Shown here piece after piece: positions 43,255 through 54,199 of a DNA stretch of 64,000 bases (position 1 is the stretch's first letter; the number at the start of each line of letters is the position of its first letter). Both the position numbers and the translations under genes were made by a program. Under the pieces are notes generated by a model. The model was given only the letters and a program-made list of their open reading frames with translations, ran no database searches and was not told the origin of the DNA. This DNA is from Aedes albopictus (Eukaryota > Arthropoda > Insecta > Diptera > Culicidae): assembly GCF_035046485.1 (NCBI RefSeq), contig NC_085137.1, positions 459,291,004 through 459,355,003 of the forward strand, read 5' to 3'.

Positions 43255-43560
43255 TCACAAAAATCGATGTCTCAGTCAGATTTGCCCAACGCTCATGCGG
43301 CTCGGACAATGGAGAGATTTACGTACGTGGGACAAACAGGTAGGATGTTGGAGACGCGGCTAAACAAGCATAAAAATAACATAAACGAGGCTAAAACAGT
43401 GCTAGTACAACACCACATTGAAGAAGGACTTCGAGAACACCGAGATCCTAGAAAGAATTGATAACCAGGAGAGCAGACAGATCGCAGAGGCCTTCCATAT
43501 AAAGCACAACATCACTCTATAAACCTACAGCACGAGTGTGGTGGTATAGGCGCAGCGTAT
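43255..43560 (+). pseudogene. Penelope-like GIY-YIG endonuclease fragment
   Basis: GIY-YIG endonucleases nick target DNA for Penelope-like retroelements. The frame gives FTYVGQTGRMLETRLNKHKN, with the Y-V-G-Q-T and R...L.KHK signature of the domain, then VQHHIEEG. After a frameshift come IDNQESRQIAEAFHIKHNI and a stop, then NLQHECGG-like words in another frame. The upstream Y of the GIY motif survives as EIYV in a neighbouring frame. The domain is frameshifted twice and lacks its usual upstream cysteine-rich part. It belongs with 39010-39204. Confidence 0.8.
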
Positions 43561-43632
43561 AACGGACTAGTGTGCAAAATACGAACGTTGTCGATGCGCA
43601 CACATTCGAGAAGAGCCGAATGCCGTAATAAG

Positions 43633-43697
43633 ATGAGAAAAACAAGAAAAAAATGTGAACAACAGATCACGTTCACTAAAGATGATTGCACTCATTT
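43633..43697 (+). repeat. Internal fragment of the TA-type MITE family
   Basis: Matches the interior of 26568-27051 (AACAAGAAAAA..TGTGAACAACAGATCACGTT..GATTGCACTCATTT). No TIRs remain. It lies between the Penelope relic and the LINE relic below. Confidence 0.7.
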
Positions 43698-44977
43698 TCG
43701 CGTATCACATGCAGATGAATCAGCTTGCTGAATATTCGCCATGTGATAGCTGAGTCGGCAGTGGCCAGTCAGTACTTTGACCAGCATGCTGCAATTCTGC
43801 TTTGACAGATTTGTTAGATACTTCGCCACCCCTAGAGATGGCTCAATACAATACAATTTTGTTTGACGACATGACTCCAATATTGTTTGTGCTGAGTGGC
43901 AGCCCAGGTGTCAATCTGAAGCTTTACCCAACACTTGGATACCGGAATAGCTGGCTCAGGGCCAATTAAATCATGTAATGCTCTAGTGCGATCTAACTCA
44001 TCGGCCTCATTTCCTGTAATGGAAGAATGGCCAAGTACCCATACAAGGTGTACAGCGTTTGCTGAATTCAGCTCCTCGATTTGAGTTCGACAAGCGATAA
44101 CTATCTTCGATCTGGGGTTGGCCGAAGCAAGTGCTTTATTAGCAGTCTGGCTATCTGAACAGTTGTATATCACTTTGCCCATTACGTTTTGTAAGTACTG
44201 ATTGTGTATAACAGCAAAGATATTGACCTGAAAAACGGTGCAGTGGCTACCAAGTGAGTAATACTGATGCAGCCTTATTGTTAGCTCACGAGAATAAACA
44301 CCAGTACCTGCTCGACCTTCGAGAAGGGAGCCATCAGTGTAACATACGATGCCGTCTGAAATACTTCTCTCCAGATATCCAGATGTCCACTCTTCCCGGG
44401 AAGGGATTTTCGTGGAAAATGTCCTATATGGAAAATTACAAGCAATTGTAATATCACTTGGAGCAAGGACAACTTTGTCCCAATTCACCAAAAGTGGAAA
44501 CAACGAGGTGTGTGTTGAACTGCGGTTCACAGGAGTTTCCTCTAGTAAACCGAGTACCCATAGGCGGTAAGTGCAAGAAAGTGCTTCTTGTTTGAGATGA
44601 ATGTGTAGTGGAGCAACGTCAAAGAGAACTTCGAGCGCTGCCGTGGGAGATGAAGAGAACGCTCCAGACATCGCCATTAAGCACATCCTTTGGAGATGGC
44701 GTAATTTCGATTGAACCGTTCTCATTTCACCCTTCTGCCAACACACAAGACATCCATAGGCCAATATTGGTCGAACAACAGTTGTGTACATCCATTTGAT
44801 ATACTTGGGTTTTAGACCCCAAGTTGTACCAAAGGTTCGCTGGCATTGCCCGAAGGCCATACAAGCTTTCTTGATTCTGAACTCAATATGAGCTGTCCAG
44901 GAAAGGTTGGAATCAAGAATGATTCCAACGTACTTTACCTGTTCAGTCACATTGATTTCAGAATCAAAGAGATGCAA
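43692..44977 (-). pseudogene. LINE thumb, RNase H and C-terminus
   Basis: The frame 43832-44977 starts with VKYVGIILDSNLSWTAHIE (thumb) and contains the RNase H motifs CYTDGSLLEGRAGTGVYS, CSDSQTANKAL and WVLGHSSITGNEADELD. The second catalytic residue, normally E in FQAEI, is N (FQVNIF), so RNase H should be inactive. A frameshift near 43870 moves to GVAKYLTNLSKQNCSMLV and LTGHCRLSYHMANIQQADS, where the copy ends. A one-base shift separates it from the RT frame at 44978. Confidence 0.88.
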
Positions 44978-44980
44978 AGG

Positions 44981-45600
44981 TCAAACACCATTACGGTTTC
45001 GCTTTTCCGTGAAAAGAATAATAGTTGTTTTATTCGGATTAACCGAAAGGCCATATTGGCGACACCAACCCTCAACTACCTGAAGAGCGTTTTGCATCAG
45101 GTCGAAAAGGGTGCTGATGCACATACCGACTAACAATGTTAGGTAGTCGTCGGCAAAACCATAAGTAGGAAAACCGCTATTATTGAGTTGCCTCAATAGC
45201 GTATCTGCGACGAGATTCCACAAAAGCGGTACTAAGACTCCCCTTTGGGGACATCCACAAACACTCAATTTCCTAATCGCCGCTTGACGCAATGTCGAGA
45301 AGAGATGTCGGTTTTTTAGTATTTGGTGAATCCGATTGGAAATCATTGGAGATATACCATGACACCGTGCGGCTTCCAATATGACATCGAAAGGCACGTT
45401 GTCAAAGGCACCCTCGATATCTAAGAAAATACCCAAGCAGGATGCTTTTGAGCGAATGCCTTCTCGATATCGTAAACAACTTTGTGTAAAAGAGTCACAG
45501 TGGACTTTCCAGATTGGTAAGCATCTCAACTGAGCAAATCTCAACTGAGCTGTGTATTTTTTCACGCACCCCTGAAGCTGGCCTATTGATACCTGGTACT
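44981..45600 (-). pseudogene. LINE reverse transcriptase palm/fingers
   Basis: The open frame has LGIFLDIEGAFDNVPFDVIL (motif A with its aspartate), CGCPQRGVLVPLLWNLVADT (usual GCPQGGVLSPL) and YGFADDYLTLL, an intact FADD active site. GLSVNPNKTTIILFTEKR follows. An overlapping frame upstream reads STVTLLHKV-type QSGKS sequence, so a frameshift lies near 45450. The glycine-to-arginine change in PQRGV might impair the enzyme. The palm is otherwise well kept. Confidence 0.88.
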
Positions 45601-45609
45601 TCAAAATCA

Positions 45610-47427
45610 TTTTTATATAATTTGTTTTAACATTCCGCTCGGGTTACGATTGCGTACTACCGGTTAAGGAAATGAGAAGGAGTATTACCTATCAACATCG
45701 GTTGTGATGCAGTGTGTACTTTGGACCGGGATTTTGCATCCGTTCGTAAGCAGAAATTGCGACAACGGATAGAAGGGGTAGTTTGGTCTATTTTTAGGCA
45801 ACGGAACGTAAGTGAGAGTCTATTCCTGTCGTCATTGTTGGTATGACCTTCCACTTCTCCGAACTGAGTAGAGTTGTGAAGCGATGAGTAAAAGTAGTAA
45901 GAGTCGAGATTACGGTTCATTTCCATTGATTTGTCTAGTTTCAAGTGTTGTAGTATGAAGTTTGTATTGTCAAATAGTTATTAATAGAAATAGTTCTCAG
46001 GTAGAAGTGAAATACTGGCGATAAAATAGTGATGTTATACATATATAAATGATATTAAAGAATTATTCCTGCAATATCTTAACAGAAATAAAATTTGACA
46101 TAAAATAAATAATCCTTTGCGATTTATTAGAGAGCTGCTTTGAGATGAGAATGTTCTAGAAATAATTCTATAAAGTAAATAACTAATTATAATTTGTATC
46201 TCTTTTATGCAGTAAACTTATGCAACACCACATTTTGATCTTCATGCCAAATATACTACAATTGAGCTTTTTCCATTTACCCGGGTGCTGTGTTGCTTCT
46301 AATACAATTAAAACTTTAAACTATCGGAGAGTCACTGTAGCCACCCTACCTATTGTAAAAGGATACCCGCCGGTGAAATGCATCCCACAACCTCGTTTGA
46401 CGTCATTTCCCTGGAAATGAAAGAGCAAGCTGCTCTGCCGGGAAAAGGCTGCATAATCGAATAATTGAGCTTTTCAACAGTGCGGAAACTTGATGCTGCA
46501 TTGGTTAGCTGCATACAGAAAAAAAACTCTGACGTCTATTACTACGATAAAAAAAAACCCTTCTCATCCATCGCACCGCGTAGTAATACAAACACAAACA
46601 AATGGCGGTAAACACATGCCACGTGTTTGACCTACATTTATCAATGCGGCCGTGCCGCCGCCATCGACAATGGTGCAGAGTGCAGTAGGTACCTACCTAA
46701 AGGTTCGCATACTTTTCATTCATGAATTCTTCGGGCAGGGGAGGAGAATAACGGCATCATTAATAAGTTGTAAACAAACACGCGCTGCCGCGGTGGGCCG
46801 CGCTCGGCCCTTGTGCGGCACCACCGATGATAACTGCAATTGCAGCAGTATGGTGCATTTTTCTTGGAAAAGTGCTAGGTTGTTTGCTTGCTGAGTTACT
46901 ATGGCTAATAGTGATATGTTGGGCGAGTGGAGTGTGCATCAGTAGTGTAACTATGAGGCGGCCATAGGTTTGAAACGAGTCAATATTAAAGTTTGCATTT
47001 CCTTCCACAAGGCTCTCATACTATGTTTTTGTAGATTATCACCTGAACCTCAAAATTATCCTGTTATCGCTCGGGAGGGATTAGCAAGGCTAAGCTACGC
47101 CTCTGGAACCCACTACCATTGAATAACTCATTACGGATGAAAGGTATGCATGTATGAAAGTATGCAATGACACGCCAAATGGTCGTTATGCTGTTGCTGC
47201 TTCGCAGAATGGAATTTGCACTAACTATTTGATCGTGGAATAGTTTTTCTCAACACTAAACAGGTGCTGTCCTAATTACGACTTATTGTTTGGCGTAAAG
47301 GATAAAAAGATTGTGGACAAATATCCCCAATTTACTGAACGTCAGACTCAATAGTTTGGTTATGTTATTGTTAAAATTTACCCCTGCCCTTTTTAAAGAA
47401 CAAACGTCTTGAAATTCCGCTTCTACA
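45610..47427. other. Unique-looking DNA, no supported gene
   Basis: About 1.8 kb. 45660-45950 has a 95-codon minus ORF without domain features. 46560-46990 is GC-richer with TAGGTACCTACCTA at about 46686, a word also found near 24738. No repeat boundary recognised. Possibly host regulatory DNA, but nothing proves a gene. Confidence 0.4.
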
Positions 47428-47811
47428 GGGTTCCGGGTCATTTGACCGAACGCCGTTTGACCGAACGCCATTTGGCCGAATACCGTTTGGCCGAAAAAGG
47501 AATGATCAACTTAGTGATCATGCAATTGTTCTCTACCGCAGTATAACTCTAAAGAACAGCCTATGATTTAAAGAAGGAAACATCTCTAAACAATATTCGT
47601 AGTTTCAATACTAATTCTTTAATGGTAAAATTAGAAAGAAAAGCCTATGATTAAAAGAAGGAAATACTTCTGATGATCATATTTGCTTAAATAGCAAACA
47701 GTTTCTATAAATAGTTTTGAACACAATTCGGTCCAATGGCCTATTCGGCCAGATGGCATTCGACCAAATGGTGTTCGGCCAAACGGCATTTGGCCAAATG
47801 GCCGGACATCC
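47428..47811 (+). mobile_element. TTCGGCCAAA-type foldback element, complete copy
   Basis: The left arm GGTTCCGGGTCATTTGACCG continues with ~16-bp units (CGAACGCCGTTTGACCGAAC). The right arm is inverted, with CATTTGGCCAAATGGCCGGA at its end. The interior shares AAGAACAGCCTATGATT.AAA with 23598 and 38650. 384 bp, no frame. Each arm is itself a small tandem array, an unusual terminal structure. Confidence 0.82.
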
Positions 47812-47859
47812 TTCAACAGTGCATTAGAACTTCAGACGCACTCAAGAAGCAAGCTTCAA

Positions 47860-48005
47860 AAAACAGTGAATTTTATTATTCTAATCTTGCTCACTTGTAA
47901 CAAGCTTAAAATAAGAAGATCATTTGCGATCGAAATCGTGAGCAGGTTCTAAAGTCGGCCATTGTGACGACCATTTTGGGATTCTAACAAGTCTGTCCTT
48001 AAGTA
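47860..48005 (+). repeat. Unclassified dispersed repeat, copy 2
   Basis: Second copy of the repeat at 5115-5290 in the same orientation. The last ~50 bp (AAAGTCGGCCATTGTGACG to TCTGTCCTTAAG) differ at only about four positions by eye. It directly follows the foldback element. Confidence 0.75.
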
Positions 48006-49110
48006 GTTTTGTTCAGTAGTAAGTGTTGTCAAGCCTTTTTCTGTATTGATTCTGTTTTTTAATCAATAATTGCATTAATTGCACTATGATGGTTTGGCCT
48101 AGCATTCTGAGGGGAGATAGAAAACTCTGGCTTTTTCTCGATGTTTTGGTCCGTTGAGAATTATTTTCAAGGATTCAATTCTAAATAATTAATATCTTTA
48201 AAAATGAGTGTGGCTTCGTTTTATAATCACCTTAAACCAAGGCTATTAAAAATTCATGTTATAATAATCATTTGTGGGTATATTGTAATGGATAAACATA
48301 AATTGAGTGCAAAATATATTCTGAGATTCTTATTATTTCTACATTATTGTTGGCGAAAATGTGGCCAGATATGCTTATTTTATTTTAAAAATCAAAATTA
48401 TAATTATAGAAAAAACGTCAACTGAAATGAGGATCATTAAATAGAGACATTTTAAACTTCAAGTTTGTGTTGTTATCCATTCCAGTATACCCAAAATTGA
48501 TGAACTGGCAACACTGACACATTTATCTTCTTTATATATGAAAATGCAGTGGCATACGTCGGACCGCGCATAACTCGCAAACGGAACGCCCTATTTGAGT
48601 CGTCTTTGTCTTGTTCTGTTAGTTTCCACCCAAGGAAGGTTTATGAGGCAAAAAACATGAAGAAACTCAGTTTTTGAAATTCGATTTTCTATGAATTTTG
48701 AACAGGAGAGTTGACGGGGGCATTGACTTGAAGCGTCAAAAACGTAGTAAGTAAGACTTACAGTTAGTTTTATTTAATTTTCTATTTAAAGCATTTGAAT
48801 TCAGCTAAAATCACCATAAAATTGCATCGGACGGTGATCCGATTTGCATTATATTTTTTTTCTCTATTTGGCGATTTGGCTCAAATAGTTTTTTTTTTAC
48901 TTTTTCTCGGTCACTTCATATGTAATAATCCATTACCGTTTTAAATTAGCAATGAAACAACCAGAACTCTCAACAGATGGCGTTCCATCCGATTAGTAGA
49001 TAAGTAAACCTGTTGGTAGCAAGGCAAAAGTTATGACAACACTGGCCATTTTTCTTACCTACGATGTCCGCTTATCATAGATGTCGCCATATTGAAGAAT
49101 CAGAGAACAT
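48006..49110. other. No gene seen
   Basis: AT-rich DNA with one 73-codon ORF (48204-48425) of low-complexity content. No RNA gene or repeat recognised. Confidence 0.4.
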
Positions 49111-50189
49111 CCCAAGTAATCAAAAGTTCGGATTAGAGGGTGCTCTATGAGCTGAGCAGCTTTCTAGAGGTTGCTCTTTAGCCTTCTAAGCAGTTTCATT
49201 TTTAAGTAATTTCGGAACTTTAAAGTTCACATAAGGAAGCTGAATAATCATCTAAACAGCTTCTGATGAAACTTTCTCGTAATGTACTTTTCAGATTCAC
49301 CTCAGCCTCTGTTTTTGGCTTGCATTGCGTGAAACATGACCAAACTTGCTATGCCATGACACTCTCTTATGAAGATTTGAACCGGGTCCACCTGCGTGAT
49401 AACCTGTTGTCGTACCGCTGCGCTACTAAAGACTCTTGATATGATGAGGTTAACTGAGCTACTGTACAAGTGTGCAAATCTAGCTGTCGGCAGAGCATTG
49501 ATTCAAGTCACATTTCACCCGATGTGTATTTCATCGCAATTGTGGTGCTGGGGTAGAGTATAGGGTTCCAATCCTGTGGGCGTTATATTTTTATATGCCC
49601 TCCAATTCATTGATTTTAACTCACCCTGCTACAACAAACCATCAGGATCATTTCCTTTCGGAAAGATTCTGCAGCCATAGGTAATCCTTGCGCTGATGGT
49701 GGGTACACTTTCATCATCATCAAGTATAAGAAAGTTGCTAACTGACAAATTGAGAGATGCCTTTGTGAAAAAAACGCGTTCTGGTAGATGATTCGAACCC
49801 ACGACTTCGTATTCGCTAGACCGGCGCTTTAACCAACTAAGCCACAGAACAGGAATAGAAAGTCAAACTGACTCCGAGCCCAAACCATGAACATTCTTTT
49901 TTTCACAAGTAATTTTTAATAAAATAAAAAATAAAAAAATCTTAGCACATCAAGTTACTGAATTGTACTTCTAAGAACTTGAATGTTCCAATAAAGTTCC
50001 GAGCAGCAACTTTAGCAGATTTCAAGCTGCACAAAAGGCTAACAATGAGCCTTCTCGGAACTTATGTGCGAAATTCAAGCAAGGCTCATTGTTAGCCACT
50101 TAAGCTTCATTCAAAACTTTGTCAGTACTTACTTCGTTGAGCTTAAAAGTGCATTTTGTCATGGGAAGTGGAACTTTTGGTCACTTGGG
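49111..50189. mobile_element. TIR element with tRNA-like core, copy 2
   Basis: Ends CCCAAGTAATCAAAAGTTC and the inverse of CCCAAGTGACCAAAAGTTC, same family as 18098-18895. It shares the subterminal AAGCAGCTTC/GGAACTT words and the central CCGCTGCGCTACTAAAGA..CTGTACAAGTGTGCAAA block. It is about 280 bp longer than copy 1, which is accounted for by a SINE inserted at about 49590-49880. No clear target duplication. Confidence 0.78.
49590..49850 (-). repeat. tRNA-derived SINE with near-complete tRNA-like head
   Basis: On the minus strand 49850-49778 is a 73-nt tRNA-like head. It starts GTTCTGTGGCTTAGTTGGTT (acceptor arm and A box), later has GTGGGTTCGAATC (B box), and ends ACCAGAAC, which pairs with the start. 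The anticodon and T stems are mismatched, so it is not a functional tRNA. A body with GATGATGATGA follows to about 49590. It lies inside copy 2 of the TIR element and is absent from copy 1. Confidence 0.65.
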
Positions 50190-50249
50190 TTGATATCGTG
50201 ATAAACTTTGCCGAAGATGGGATTTTCCTATTAGCTCTGAATCTCAAGA

Positions 50250-51345
50250 TACCAATTCAAAAGGAAAACTTGGAGGAATCCTAGAACAAATTTTCGGAGG
50301 AACCCCAGCAAGAATCCCTAGAGGAATTGTTGGAGAAATGTTTTGAAAAATCCTCTTGAAATTTCTCCAGGAATACCTAATGGGATTCTGCTAGAAATTT
50401 CTGCTGCGATACTTCCATAGATTTTTCCAAGGATTCCTCTGTAAATTGCTCCGGTGATTTCTTTAGGAATTCCTCAAGAAATTCTTAAAGGATTGCTTTA
50501 TGAAATTCGCCAGGATTTCTCCATGCATTGTTACTCAGAGATTACTTTAGCATTTCCAGATGGTATTTCTTCTCTAGGAGTCCTCCTGGGTTTCCTGGAG
50601 GATTTCCATTAGGAATTGCAAGAATCCCAGCCATACTTCTTGGAGGATTCCTACCACGAATGCCAGGAGAAATCCCAGCACCATTACAAGAGCAATTTCA
50701 ACAAAAATTCTCAAAGGAATCTGAATACGAAAGAATGAATACGAAGAGAAATCCATAGAAGATCTTAAGAGAAATTCAGAAGGAATCCCTGGAAAAAAAC
50801 TCGGGGTAAATTTCTAGTGAAATCCATAATCCATAGAGAAGTTACAACAGGGATTGCTGGATGAATCCTCTAAAAAACAATTGAATGAATGCCAGCAAGT
50901 ATTTCTAAAGAGGTAATTCCGGAGGAATTGTTTGATAAATTCCAAGAAGAGTTCCTGGAGGAATCCTTGGGAAATCTCTGGAGGTACGAAATGACGAATA
51001 TTTTTTGAAAATAAAAACCCCCAGCAGGCTTTCTTGGGGAGTGTTGAAATCTTTTGGAAAATGCCTGTAGAAATCACAGAATGAACTTCCCTAGAGGAAT
51101 CTTGGACTCTTGGAGAAATCCACGAAGAATTGCCAAGCAGGGAGGAATCCATGGAGATATCTTTGGAAAAAATCCTCTTGGCATTCCTCCATAAATGCTT
51201 GATGGGAAATTATTTTTGAGATTGTTCCGTTCTGTGAATTCTCCAGGGATTCCCGGAGAATCCCAGCAAATCTCTCTGGTGTGTTCCATCTGAAATTCCT
51301 GAATGAATAGCAGCAGCATTCCTGTAGCAACGCCCCGTAAGAATT
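50250..51345. repeat. Degenerate ~24-bp array, mixed orientation
   Basis: Array units of the GGAGGAATCC/CTCCAGGAATT type. 50260-50350 reads one way, 50350-50700 the other, and 50700-51340 reverts. As with 2166-5040, orientation switches create long imperfect inverted repeats. ORFs of 60-112 codons here are periodic array products. Confidence 0.7.
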
Positions 51346-51353
51346 ATCAATTA

Positions 51354-51784
51354 GGTTGCCTTTACCAGTTATCGCCCTATCCAAGAAGAACTATTTCTAC
51401 AAAAATAAGAAGAAGTCCTTCGAATGTCATCGATATCTCAAATGATTGATTAGTTTTCATACTTTACAGGAAAAATATAGAAACTGGTCCAAAAAAACGT
51501 TTAGTATTTATTACGGCGTGTGCCAATGATAGGAACCCTGTACCAGTTATGGACAGATTTGTTAATTTGGGTTCCACTTCGCACTATTTACATGCATTCC
51601 TTATGGGATTGGCCATAACTGGTACACTATGGCGAAATAAGGTGCAAAGAAGCCGAAAAATACGAAGAAGCCGAAAAACGTGATCTGTTGTTCACAATTT
51701 GTTCTTGTTTATTTGCATCATTAAAGGTTAAAAATCGACTATGGCGAATTTGAGGTGCTATAGCCATAACTGGTACACTGAGCC
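51354..51784 (-). mobile_element. TA-type MITE, reverse copy of the 26568 family
   Basis: Collinear in reverse with 26568-27051 across its whole length, including GTGTACCAGTTATGGCTATA, GTGAACAACAGATCACGTT, and CCATAACTGGTACAGGGTTC. TA lies on both sides (51352-51353, 51785-51786). A 17-bp word CGTATTTTTCGGCTTCTT-like is duplicated near 51640-51675. Inserted at the edge of the preceding array. Confidence 0.88.
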
Positions 51785-52105
51785 TACAAGCTAGAATTAC
51801 TGGATACATTTCTAGGGGTCGCCCACAAAAAAACGATACAACTCTTAAAATTGAGAAAATAAGGTAATGGTTTGTTCGGATAACTTTCCATTCCAACAAT
51901 ATATTTTCCTGCAATTTTGCAGAAGATATCAAGACTCTATCTTCATTTATGAAAAAAAGTCTATCGCACCTTTAGGTGGATTAGTCACAAAGGTGGGAAT
52001 TCCAAAATAAAGAGTTAAGCTTGGAACTTTTGAATTGGGTTCGACTGTAGAATGAACTGTTTTCGGGTGGCTTTTTAGTTCAGCGTAAAAACAAGACAAG
52101 CGCTA

Positions 52106-52312
52106 GGGAATCGCGCCACTTGGGCGATAGCTTCTATATTCGTCTGTTTTCCACTATAACACAGTCAAATTCGAACCAATTGACACAACTTTTGGAATGT
52201 GGTGAGATAGGTATAGTGTACAACATTTGTACATTTCAAGTCAATTGGTTCAAAATTGTTATAGTGGAAAACAGACGAATATAGAAGCCACCGCCCAAGT
52301 GGCGCGATACCC
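52106..52312. mobile_element. Foldback MITE
   Basis: The left arm GGGAATCGCGCCACTTGGGC and inverted right arm GGGTATCGCGCCACTTGGGC begin a hairpin that continues through CTTCTATATTCGTCTGTTTT. The inner core has GTCAATTGGTTCAAAATTG-type sequence, as in 21317 and 61010. TA precedes the left end; the right flank lacks a clean TA. Confidence 0.8.
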
Positions 52313-54199
52313 TTTTGTTTAATTCCGTCGTTTCGGCCATTTGACTCAGCCTTCCTCAGGCGATATTCCTGGACACCGCATTTGGTTTGGTTTTGCGGTT
52401 GCGTTGGTGGATAGTCGTACGAAACACACGAAAACTAAAAACCCTGACTAGCTACTATGGCACAAAATGGACACTCAGACAAGTTTCATTTTCATTCAAG
52501 ATTTACAACCATTAGCACTTTCTTCTACTTTAATGACTATTTATAGTATGAATAGTTTGTTAATGTTTTTTTATTTCTGTTTCTTTCCAGGTACGTATTA
52601 TAAACTACGATTATCATTAATTTTTGTGTGAGTAAATCCGGTGTTTGCATACATTAAAACAACTAACACAATTCTGCCTTAAAAGTAAGAAATGAAGTTA
52701 TGGAAGCTATCCGACGAACTTCCTCTTCTAATTGAGTTTTGTTTTAGTGACTTTTTTGAAGATGCAGATGATTCCACAATAAAGCCCCAGGTTCTATTGG
52801 TTAGATATTATTATCATGACATCTACAGTATTTTCCCAACTGCAAAACTGTTTGACGATTATTGATAAAAAAAAAATATTATCTTTATGTAACTCCGATA
52901 CCAAATCTTAAATCGAAAGTCCCTTTTTCCCTAATGATTTTGACTTCGGAATTCACAAAAAAAGACGTAGACGTCTACCGTTCGCGAAACAGCATACCTA
53001 TAATTTCCCAAAGCTCAGACAGTGCGCGTGAACCCGGAACCATCCTCCCAACGCTGGACCGAAACAGACAATCGCACGCTTTTTTTTGCGAATTAGAAAC
53101 CTCCAAAACGTCTGAAGGCTCCTCAACCCGCAGCCGATCACCGGCAAGTTGACCGCGGCTAGCCAGCCACAAACATCAAAAAAGTGAATGTGGTGTGACG
53201 TCTTTGGCTGCTGCGTCTGCATTCCATCATCGTCATTCGCCCATCACACCGCACCAACAACCAGTGCGTCCGTCATCGTGAACGTGACTGGCCTTGGTTT
53301 CGCCGAATTCGCACAAATCAAAGCTCGATACGTTTCGCTTTGCCGGGTTTACAATGGTTCCAGCAGCAGAGTTTAGAGCACGAACGTGACGTGCGCCCTG
53401 CAGCAGCAGCACCACCCGGCCCGGCGGCGGCCGGCCGAGGGTATTTCCAAGGCTTTCATAACGGCATCTTACCTAGCTACGCGCAAGTCCCGTTTGGGGT
53501 ACGCTCGCTCTCCAACAAACCTCTCAAGCTCCACACCGATCCTATCCGGTAAACCGGTTTTTCGCCTAGACCAGCCTCCACTTTCATTCATCAAACTCAA
53601 ACTCGTGGAGGGCGTCTACTAGTCCTCTCCAAACGCCGCTTCTGGCTTGGGCAGAGTGCTTGACTATTGTCTGTCTGCTGGTCGATTCATCAAGCAAGCA
53701 AACGGTCTCACGGCATGCCAATTTCCATATAAGGTTTCCCCGGAAACCGTTCGCCAAATGCGGTGCGAGTGAATTTTTCAGCTCTGGCGAACGAAACTCC
53801 CACGAACGATCTACTACTGTTGTGCGAGAAACCATGTGGTGTATCTTTGACAGTGATCTACTTTCGTTTTCATTGGGTTCACACAACTGAGTGTGAATAT
53901 CCAAGATCAAAATCAAGGACTTTAACAAACTGCCCGTGTATCAACGGGATTACTTCACTACATCAAATTTTATATAATATTTTTGTGAAGTATCATTTAA
54001 ACATATGATTACAGAGCGAACATGTTTTGCTCCCCGAGCAGAAGATAATATCAACGGCATAATAAAATATGTTATTTTGACATAATAACTGAATAATGGA
54101 ATCAGTCATTTTTATGGTATTACATAACATTCCTACGTTGAAATCTTGTTGGCTACAAAGTGACTTTACTCCAACGCGTTACGAAACGTTTCACAGCAA
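52313..54199. other. Unique-looking DNA, no supported gene
   Basis: About 1.9 kb. 53000-53600 is GC-rich with overlapping ORFs of 60-114 codons on both strands (for example 53386-53622 plus, 53584-53928 minus). None has a recognisable domain; Ala/Pro/Arg-rich peptides are what GC-rich DNA gives. A host exon or 5' leader is possible; evidence is only composition. Confidence 0.35.

Larger units (their letters stand above)
43692..45600 (-). mobile_element. Second RNase-H-bearing LINE relic (LOA/I type)
   Basis: 5'-truncated in the RT and 3'-truncated in the C-terminus. The gene order RT, RNase H, C-terminal VLTGHC block is the same as in the LINE at 26-31 kb, but the sequence is clearly a different family member. 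It stands in the opposite orientation to that copy. A 13-bp word ATCTCAACTGAGC is tandemly repeated near its 5' end (45523-45550), a small local duplication. Confidence 0.85.

Noticed and set aside
44254..45133. Plus-strand ORFs of 63-95 codons
   Set aside because: They are shadows of the minus-strand LINE RT and RNase H frames, which carry the catalytic motifs.
49778..49850. Functional tRNA gene on the minus strand
   Set aside because: Acceptor pairing and both promoter boxes are good, but the anticodon and T stems do not pair; better read as a SINE head.
53188..53928. Host exon candidates in the GC-rich block
   Set aside because: No domain, no consistent splice signals and competing frames; kept only as a region to check.
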